Source of the DNA: CAVPEV01 sp963703555
GTDB lineage: Bacteria > Actinomycetota > Actinomycetes > Actinomycetales > Cellulomonadaceae
Assembly (NCBI GenBank): GCA_963703555.1
Contig: CAVPEV010000062.1
Location: 1-28,339 of the forward strand
DNA length: 28,339 bases
Direction: 5' to 3'
Shown: in pieces, positions 23,226 through 28,339 of the stretch
How positions within the stretch are numbered: the stretch's first letter is position 1
How the letters are laid out: each line of letters starts with the position of its first letter
Position numbers and translations under genes: made by a program
Notes under the pieces: model-generated
Told to the model about the DNA's origin: nothing
What the model saw: the letters and a program-made list of their open reading frames with translations, nothing else
Database searches by the model: none

Positions 23226-24034
23226 CCGCGCCCACCGTCCCGGGACGGCTTGCCGCGGGCCAGCCGGACGCCGCCGGGATGCCGCGCCGCGCCTGGGTGG
23301 AGCAGATCATGGGGATGCCGATCAGCATCCACGTCCGGGGCGCCGACGCGCACGGCGAACGGGCGCAGGCCGCGGTCACGGCGGCGTTCGGGCTGCTCCG
23401 TGGCGTCGACGTCACGTTCAGCACGTACCGGCCCGACTCGCAGGTGTCCCGGCTGCAGCGCGGCGAGCTGGACCTCAGCGACTGCTCGGCCGAGGTGCGC
23501 GAGGTGCACCGGCTGTGCCTCACCGCCCTCGAGCGCACCCGCGGCAGCTTCGACGCGTGGCGGTGGAGCCGCCCCGGCGAGCGACACTTCGACCCGACCG
23601 GCCTGGTGAAGGGTTGGGCGATCGGTCGGGCCGGCGCGCTGCTCGGCCGGATCGGCGACCTCGACTGGGCCATCGACGCCGGAGGGGACGTCCTGGTGCA
23701 CACCGCGCAGGGGCCGGGCTGGCAGGTCGGCATCGAGGACCCATGCGACCGCACCCAGGTGCTCGCCACCATCGACCTGCGGGACGCCGCCATCGCCACG
23801 TCGGGGACCGCCGCCCGCGGCACGCATATCGTCGACCCGTCGACGGGCGTGCCAGCCGCTGCCGTGCTGTCCGCCACGGTCATCGGCCCGTCGATCCTGT
23901 GGGCGGACGTGTTCGCCACCGCGGCCGTCGTGCGCGGGCACCGAGCCGTGGAGTGGGCCGAGGAGCTGCACGGCACCTCGGGGATGCTTGTCCTTGACGA
24001 CGGCACCGTCCACAGGTGGGCCACCGCCGACTGA
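23222..24034 (+). CDS. apbE: FAD:protein FMN transferase ApbE
   Basis: ApbE moves FMN from FAD to a Thr in target proteins. The 270-residue protein has QIMGMPISIHV (28-38), TFSTYRPDSQVSRL (65-78), the FAD-binding HFDPTGLVKGWAI (122-134), DAGGDVLVH (152-160) and the Mg2+/active block IATSGTAARGTHIVDPSTG (191-209) with the conserved Thr and His/Asp. No signal peptide or lipobox is present, so this copy may be cytosolic, or the target may be modified before export. It is the last gene of the three-gene unit, with 4-base overlap to the FMN-binding gene, so its target is clearly its neighbour. Confidence 0.93.
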   Translation: MTAPTVPGRLAAGQPDAAGMPRRAWVEQIMGMPISIHVRGADAHGERAQAAVTAAFGLLRGVDVTFSTYRPDSQVSRLQRGELDLSDCSAEVREVHRLCLTALERTRGSFDAWRWSRPGERHFDPTGLVKGWAIGRAGALLGRIGDLDWAIDAGGDVLVHTAQGPGWQVGIEDPCDRTQVLATIDLRDAAIATSGTAARGTHIVDPSTGVPAAAVLSATVIGPSILWADVFATAAVVRGHRAVEWAEELHGTSGMLVLDDGTVHRWATAD

Positions 24035-24136
24035 GCGGGAGGCAGGGCGCAGGGCGCCGCGCGAACCTCGCCCGCACCGCCCGGGGCGCTGCAGGCCCGC
24101 GCCCCGGTCTGTGCGCGGGCCCTGCCGAGCCTCCGG

Positions 24137-24142
24137 TATCCT
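24137..24142 (+). promoter_or_regulatory. -10 box of tRNA-Ser
   Basis: TATCCT lies 11 bases before the tRNA 5' end. It is identical to the box before tRNA-Pro. Confidence 0.5.
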
Positions 24143-24152
24143 CGTGCGGCCG

Positions 24153-24237
24153 GGAGGATTCGCCTAGTGGCCTATGGCGCACGCTTGGAAAGCGTGTTGG
24201 GGCAACACCCTCGGGGGTTCGAATCCCCCATCCTCCG
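24153..24237 (+). tRNA. tRNA-Ser (anticodon GGA)
   Basis: GGAGGAT (24153-24159) pairs with ATCCTCC (24230-24236), followed by discriminator G. The anticodon stem CACGC/GCGTG encloses loop TTGGAAA with anticodon GGA. A long variable arm (TTGGGGCAACACCCTC) is typical of tRNA-Ser, and the T arm is GGGGGTTCGAATCCCCC. CCA is not encoded. The island that follows directly suggests that its 3' end was used as attB. Confidence 0.95.
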
Positions 24238-24319
24238 CCGAGCGAAGGGCCCGTGACCTGCGGTGACGTGGGTGGCGGGCCCTTCGTCGTAGGAGGGCGC
24301 GGGTGGCCGGCGGGGCGGC

Positions 24320-24341
24320 GGTAGCAGTTTTGGTAGCAGTT
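24320..24341. repeat. Twin direct repeat, probable integrase arm sites
   Basis: GGTAGCAGTT occurs at 24320-24329 and again at 24332-24341 (period 12), about 85 bases after tRNA-Ser. Short tandem repeats at this place are typical of att-flanking arm sites of tyrosine integrases. They mark the left edge of the element. Confidence 0.5.
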
Positions 24342-24380
24342 CCCCGCCGACGTCGCTCCGTGCCAGCGCCCGCAGTCGCC

Positions 24381-25097
24381 TTACCCAGCACCAGCGGGCG
24401 GGTACCGGACGGCAATCTCCTGCTGGATCAGACGAACCGCCTGTGACGCTGTCGGGCCGTAGAGCACGGCCCGCGTCGAGCCCTCGCTGCCGTCGCCGAG
24501 GAAGCCCTGGAACTCCGCCTCGAGCTCGTCCACGCGTGTCGCCGCTGTTAGGTCGTCGCCACCACATCCGGCCTGCACCCAGTCGGCCTGCTGCTGAGCC
24601 TCCAGCTCCACGGACTCCGTCGCTCGTTCTAGGTCGTCGAGTCGTGGCGCGTACCGAGTCAGATGGAAGACGATCCGCTGCTGCATTAGGAGCCGGCCAG
24701 CGAGGGACAACTGTGCAACCCTCGACGTCCGAGGCAGCCGAGCAGCCTCCACCGTCCCGATCTCCATGAAGTCGGCGATGTGCGTTGAGGCGCCGTCGGC
24801 AAGCAGGTCGGGCAGGGGCATGACCTTGTTCCGACCCGCCCACTGCCCGGGCTCGTCGAGCACCTTGCGTGGCGATGCAACGGTGACCTGCACGACCGTG
24901 AGTCGGTCGCGGAGACGGGTGCCCTGACGCATCGAGCATGGATGAAGGAAGAGCATGACGAAGCCAGCCGCGGCTCCGGGCAGTTCAACCTCGCGGAAGA
25001 TGTCGCCCTGCTGGTACGGCAACCATGCCGGGACCATCCCGCGGTAGTCGTATAGGTCTGCTGTCGGTGCGAGCTCATCGAGGCTGTGTCCCGCCAT
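24381..25097 (-). CDS. Uncharacterised protein, third gene of the island cargo operon
   Basis: A 238-residue soluble protein that I cannot name. The N-terminal half has WLPYQQGDIFREVELPG and FVMLFLHPCSMRQGTRLRDRL (His52, Cys54), followed by MPLPDLLADG, RVAQLSLAGRLLMQQRIVFHLTRYAP and a helical C-terminal end. The conserved-looking HPC and LSxxxRxxxQxRxxxHLTR segments could be an active or nucleic-acid contact site. No membrane segment is present. The ATG at 25097 lies 5 bases after the stop of the HTH gene, so it is the last of three coupled genes. It could be an effector, but there is no direct evidence. GC is lower than in flanking core genes. Confidence 0.6.
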   Translation of the reverse strand: MAGHSLDELAPTADLYDYRGMVPAWLPYQQGDIFREVELPGAAAGFVMLFLHPCSMRQGTRLRDRLTVVQVTVASPRKVLDEPGQWAGRNKVMPLPDLLADGASTHIADFMEIGTVEAARLPRTSRVAQLSLAGRLLMQQRIVFHLTRYAPRLDDLERATESVELEAQQQADWVQAGCGGDDLTAATRVDELEAEFQGFLGDGSEGSTRAVLYGPTASQAVRLIQQEIAVRYPPAGAG

Positions 25098-25102
25098 CGC
25101 GC

Positions 25103-25744
25103 CTACCTGCGCGGGACAAGGGCCGGGAGACCATCCTCGAACGTCACCACGATGTCGGTGGTCGCAAACTCGTCTCGCCAGTCCGGCCGGGCGCGGTCGA
25201 GCAGCACGGTCGACGAGATGTTGCCAGCCGCAAAGTCGAGCAGCTGCGGGACAGCCGACACGGCGTAAAGGTGGCGGACACTCACCGTGTACCCCTCCGC
25301 AAGAGGCACACCCAGCCACCCGACAGGGTCTGCGATGTGAAGCCGGTCACGGAGGACGCGAAGGAATGCGAGGACCCGTGCCAGAGCAAGTCGGTTCTCC
25401 GGGCTCACCCCTCCGTCCTGCCGCCACTTCCGGATCGCCGGCACCGACACCGACACCATCCTCGCGAGGTCTGACCAAGCGAGCCCGAATCCAGTTGCCA
25501 GCTCCGACAGCAGCTCGGTGGCTGTCATCCGGACTGCAGTCTGGGTCTCGGCCTCGAAGACGTCTTCGTAGGACTGGTGATGGTTCCGCACGAGGGTCGC
25601 GCCTCGGCCGACGTGTTCCTGCCTGTCGGCTCTGTACTGTGCTCCGAGCCCCTGCCACTCCTCACTGATGCTGTCCCAACTAGTACCGGGCGACCGACTC
25701 GGAGCTGAGCGGATCGCCGCAGGACTCGTCAGCGTCTCGATCAT
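25103..25744 (-). CDS. HTH protein, second gene of the island cargo operon
   Basis: A 213-residue protein. An Xre-like helix-turn-helix lies at about 75-130: ELATGFGLAWSDLARMVSVSVPAIRKWRQDG, then SPENRLALARVLAFLRVL. After it comes WLGVPLAEGYTVSVRHLYAVSAVPQLLDFAAG, a block that resembles in outline the toxin-binding tail of Xre/MbcA-type antitoxins, though I cannot confirm this. The last 40 residues form strands (DIVVTFEDGLPALV). The ATG at 25744 has GAGGGAGGAG just upstream and overlaps the TGA of the TIGR04255-like gene (ATGA), so the two are coupled. Likely a DNA-binding regulator or antitoxin-like partner. Confidence 0.65.
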   Translation of the reverse strand: MIETLTSPAAIRSAPSRSPGTSWDSISEEWQGLGAQYRADRQEHVGRGATLVRNHHQSYEDVFEAETQTAVRMTATELLSELATGFGLAWSDLARMVSVSVPAIRKWRQDGGVSPENRLALARVLAFLRVLRDRLHIADPVGWLGVPLAEGYTVSVRHLYAVSAVPQLLDFAAGNISSTVLLDRARPDWRDEFATTDIVVTFEDGLPALVPRR

Positions 25745-26550
25745 GACTCCTCCCTCGGTTGACGGAACAACGCTCGCGCTGCATCGGTGATCGACCACTG
25801 GAACACGCCACCAACCGGTGCATGAAGATCGGCGAGGATCTCCGCGACCCTGGGCGGATCCAGCGGTGTGTGCTCTTCAGGCTCCCAGGCACTGTCGACG
25901 TCGATCACGAAGAGCCGTCCCGGCGTGTCGCGCTTGGTCGAGAACGGAAGCGTCACGTCGACGACGGAGCCTCCGTCGAACTGACCCGCGTTGAACGTCA
26001 CCGTCCGCCCAGCGCCCCGCGCGAAGGTGGTCGTCGACCTGTGCGCGGCTACCGGATCGCCTAGAGCTCTCGTCGCCCCCAGGAGTTCGCTGTTGATCCA
26101 TGCGGACCAGTCGCTGCCGACCGCGGGAACGGGCGGGCGAACCTCGTCGATGTACCGGAGCCCCAGACGCTGGACGGGCACGTCTCCTGCTGCCTCACGG
26201 ACGGCGTTCGTGACGACAGCCATCAACGGCGCGAAGGAGGCGTCGAAGTCCACGTACGCCGTCCCCGACATCGAGAGGCTCAGCGCTGTGGCGTTCAGCG
26301 ACACGGTCGCCTGCTGATCGGCCCGCGTCGCCCGGACCTGTGGCTCAACTGTCCGCCGCGCCCCGTCGGGACCCGACACCGTGAAGGTGAGGGCCTGTTC
26401 CGCCGACAGTCGAGGGAACGCTCCGCGCACCGCCTCCGCGAACCGATCGCGGGCGCTGTCGTTCCGGAGCCGAGGCTCATAGCCGAACCGGATCTCTGCT
26501 GTCACGATGGCGAGCGGGGCGTTGGTGTAGACCTCACGACCCTCGTACAT
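25741..26550 (-). CDS. TIGR04255-like protein, first gene of the island cargo operon
   Basis: A 269-residue soluble protein matching the TIGR04255 family, which is sporadically spread in bacteria and of unknown function. The N-terminal block is NAPLAIVTAEIRFGYEP (10-26), the centre has DVPVQRLGLRYIDEVRPP (123-140), and the end has LHAPVGGVFQWSITDAARALF (242-262), the typical closing helix. In between are strands with polar faces (FDGGSVVDVTLPF). There is no catalytic motif that I can see. It is first in a three-gene operon and overlaps the HTH gene by 4 bases. The lower-GC gap upstream (26551-26686) should hold the promoter. The scattered distribution of the family and its island place suit an accessory defence role, but that is inference. 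Confidence 0.7.
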   Translation of the reverse strand: MYEGREVYTNAPLAIVTAEIRFGYEPRLRNDSARDRFAEAVRGAFPRLSAEQALTFTVSGPDGARRTVEPQVRATRADQQATVSLNATALSLSMSGTAYVDFDASFAPLMAVVTNAVREAAGDVPVQRLGLRYIDEVRPPVPAVGSDWSAWINSELLGATRALGDPVAAHRSTTTFARGAGRTVTFNAGQFDGGSVVDVTLPFSTKRDTPGRLFVIDVDSAWEPEEHTPLDPPRVAEILADLHAPVGGVFQWSITDAARALFRQPREES

Positions 26551-26686
26551 GACCCGCCCTTCGAGTAGAACGTGAAGTGATACCGCAACTGTAACCAGAT
26601 CGGCAGACTCTGGCGGGACCTTTAGTCATCGGCCCGGCTTGGGCGAGGACCACGTGCCAGCCCGCCGCCAACTGGCCAGCGGCGAG

Positions 26687-27892
26687 CTACGAGCCCCAGA
26701 GCAGCTCGCCCATCCGCCGGTTGGCCTCCTCGACGAGCTCCGGCACGACGTGCTGGTAGCGCGTCGTCATGGCCGGCGACGTCCAGCCGAACATGCTCAT
26801 GACCACGCGCTGGTCAACGCCCTGGACCAGCAGCAGCGTCGCCGCCGCGTGCCGCGCGTCGTGCAGCCGTGCCGGCCGGATGCCGAACCCTTCGAGGAAG
26901 GCCGTCCAGTGCAGCGAGCGGTCGCGCGGCGCGACGGGCCGCCCGATCACCGTCGTGAAGACCAGACCGCAGTCGCGCCAGAGCGTCCCGGCGCGGATAC
27001 GCGCCTCTCGCTGGCGGCGGCGGTGCTGTCGCAGCGCGACAGGCAGCGGCTCCGGCAGGGGCAGCGTTCGGCGTGACTGCTTGGTCTTGAGCTCGGCCGG
27101 CACCAGCCCGCCGTCCCGACGCTGCGGGCACTGCGACGGCATCTCGTCGCAGCGGCCTGGGGAAGCGCAACCGTGCTTCCAGTTCCGGCGCTCCAGCTGC
27201 CGCCGCACCTGCAGTCGGCCGGCATCGAGGTCGACGTCGGCCCACGACAGCCCGAGCACCTCGCCGCGCCGCAGCCCGAGTGAGATCGCAAGCATGAAGG
27301 TCACACCGTTCGGCTCGTTTTCCGCCGCGACGAGGATGCGCCGCGCCTCGCCGACCGTCAGCGGCTCGATCTCCGGCGGGTCGTACCGCGGCGTGTGGGC
27401 GAGCGCTACGGGGTTGCGCGGGAGGCGCCGCCGTCGGACCGCGTCGTTGAGCGCCTTGTTGAGCGTCCTGCGGACGTGGTGGACGGTCCCGGCGTTGAGG
27501 CTGCTCGCGAGCAGCGCGGCGTACAGGTGCTCGACGTGCTCGGGCTGCAGCGCGTCGAGGCGGTGCCTGCCGATGGCCGGGTTGATGTGGCGGTGGACGT
27601 CGACCGTGTACCCGGACAGGGTGCTCGGCCGCACGCGGAGCGACGTCGCGCTCAGCCACTCGGTCAGCCAGCTCTCCAGCCGCGGCGACCGGCCCGCCGG
27701 CAGCGCCGAATGGTCCGTCCGCTGCCGCTCCAGCTCGCGCACCTTGCGGACCACCTCGGCCCGCGTGGCGCCGGTGCGCTTGCGCCGGTCGGGCGAGCCG
27801 TCGGGCCGGCTGCCCATCGTCACGACGCCGTACCAGCGCCCGTCGTTGCCCTGGAAGATCGACGAGCGCTGGTTCCCGGCCCGGGTGCCCAT
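26687..27892 (-). CDS. int: Tyrosine-type site-specific integrase
   Basis: A 401-residue integrase of actinobacterial integrative elements. The N-terminal arm-binding domain (about 12-55: SSIFQGNDGRWYGVVTMG) and SAM-like core-binding domain (72-160) precede the catalytic domain. Catalytic residues are R208 (LGLRRGEVLGL), K271 (LKTKQSRRTLPL), H344 and R347 (LHDARHAAATLL), W370 (FGWTS, in place of the usual His) and nucleophile Y379 (TTRYQHV). A cysteine-rich insertion GCASPGRCDEMPSQC (241-255) is found in many actinobacterial integrases. The ATG at 27892 is 4 bases after the stop of the excisionase-like gene, so they should be co-transcribed. Intact. Confidence 0.95.
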   Translation of the reverse strand: MGTRAGNQRSSIFQGNDGRWYGVVTMGSRPDGSPDRRKRTGATRAEVVRKVRELERQRTDHSALPAGRSPRLESWLTEWLSATSLRVRPSTLSGYTVDVHRHINPAIGRHRLDALQPEHVEHLYAALLASSLNAGTVHHVRRTLNKALNDAVRRRRLPRNPVALAHTPRYDPPEIEPLTVGEARRILVAAENEPNGVTFMLAISLGLRRGEVLGLSWADVDLDAGRLQVRRQLERRNWKHGCASPGRCDEMPSQCPQRRDGGLVPAELKTKQSRRTLPLPEPLPVALRQHRRRQREARIRAGTLWRDCGLVFTTVIGRPVAPRDRSLHWTAFLEGFGIRPARLHDARHAAATLLLVQGVDQRVVMSMFGWTSPAMTTRYQHVVPELVEEANRRMGELLWGS

Positions 27893-27896
27893 CGGG

Positions 27897-28059
27897 TCAC
27901 GGCTCCTGCGCGCGCTGCTCGCGACGGCACCGCTCGACGAAGTCGCTCAGGCAGTCGGCGGGCACGCGCCGCAGCCGCCCGATGTGGACGGTCTCGATCG
28001 CGCCGCTGTTGATGAGCTCGTACATGGTGCTGCGACCCACGGACAGGCGGCGCGGCGAA
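27897..28059 (-). pseudogene. xis: Excisionase-like HTH gene, broken by a frameshift
   Basis: On the minus strand one frame reads RRLSVGRSTMYELINSGAI, then ETVHIGRLRRVPADCLSDFV and ERCRREQRAQEP to a TGA at 27897, next to int. This is the MerR-like excisionase/helix-turn-helix family that pairs with integrases. The frame is closed by TAG at 28095 and has no proper start with a ribosome site. The upstream part is in another frame (see next entry) and joins near 28048-28059. So the gene is frameshifted by a sequencing error, mutation or programmed shift. A start at the internal GTG or ATG would cut off the HTH. Confidence 0.7.
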
Positions 28060-28338
28060 GGCAGTCGTGGCGTGCGAGACCCGGGAAAGCGCGGCTAGCA
28101 GGTCCGTGAGGTCGTCGCCGACACGTCGGAACATCGCACCAAGCACGGCATACGAATTCACACACACCTCCTCGGGTGGAGGGTCCTCCGTCAGGACGGC
28201 ACGTACCCGTCCAGAGAAACATCGCCGTCGCTGAACCTGAACGTTGACCTCGGCCGCACCAGGCGGTGCGCCGCAGGCACCGCAGGGGACGCCAAGGAGC
28301 CGGGAGGTGTCGCCGCACTTGGAGCACGCTCCTCTGTC
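28046..28338 (-). CDS. Partial reading frame with zinc-ribbon, upstream part of the excisionase region
   Basis: The minus strand is open from the window end down to the xis frameshift, so the start is outside the window. It has two CxxC knuckles (ACSKCGDTSRLLGVPCGACG), a zinc-ribbon pattern, then a basic stretch. Inside it GAGGAGG followed by GTG (28160-28175) could start a shorter gene reading VNSYAVLGAMFRRVGDDLTDLLAALSRV. This helical segment is like the N-terminal tail seen before the HTH of actinobacterial excisionases. High GC makes long chance frames common, so only the CxxC pair and the ribosome site support it. Confidence 0.4.
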
Positions 28339-28339
28339 G

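Noticed and set aside
25741..26550. Naming the cargo operon as a known defence system
   Set aside because: No nuclease, helicase, protease, TIR or kinase motif is visible in any of the three proteins, so no known system fits.

Overview
The window is high-GC DNA (mostly above 70% G+C) with GTG/ATG starts, short intergenic gaps, a WhiB protein, a PonA2-type PBP with a PASTA domain and a leaderless-looking promoter. This points to an actinomycete (Actinomycetota, possibly Micrococcales such as a Cellulomonas relative; the order is a guess). The exception is the first ~510 bases. They are visibly less GC-rich and encode the C-terminal part of a proteobacterial-looking MutY, joined head-to-head to a headless actinobacterial NhaA. 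This is best read as an assembly chimera or a foreign junction.

Region 0.5-8.9 kb matches the conserved neighbourhood around M. tuberculosis Rv3670-Rv3683: nhaA end, EphE-like alpha/beta protein, nth, a small helical protein, crp, ridA, DUF4177, whiB, ponA2 and a membrane-anchored metallophosphoesterase. Several genes usually found there (marP, Nudix, thioredoxin-like, MBL-fold, Get3-like ATPases) are absent.

Region 8.9-11.1 kb starts with tRNA-Pro(CGG), a very strong terminator and twin direct repeats. It then carries an HNH nuclease gene and a decayed IS256-family transposase, and looks like the remains of an element inserted at the tRNA.

Region 11.1-20.6 kb is core: EthD-like protein, lysC-asd (overlapping, with a probable internal start for the LysC beta subunit), a TauE/SafE permease, an ABC transporter pair, DUF5063, recR and dnaX. 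ybaB, usually between dnaX and recR, is missing. Upstream of dnaX is a collapsed lysE/lrp divergent pair and then the small SRP RNA gene.

Region 21.2-24.0 kb is a compact operon for extracytosolic flavin-based electron transfer: a heme/FAD ferric-reductase-like membrane protein, a membrane-anchored FMN-binding protein with the flavinylation motif, and ApbE, the flavin transferase that would modify it.

Region 24.15-28.34 kb starts with tRNA-Ser(GGA) followed by twin direct repeats. It is an integrative element with a tyrosine integrase, an excisionase-like gene broken by a frameshift, and a tightly coupled three-gene cargo: a TIGR04255-like protein, an HTH protein and an uncharacterised protein. 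This cargo is the best candidate in the window for an undescribed system, possibly defence or toxin-antitoxin-like. That function is inference from context only.
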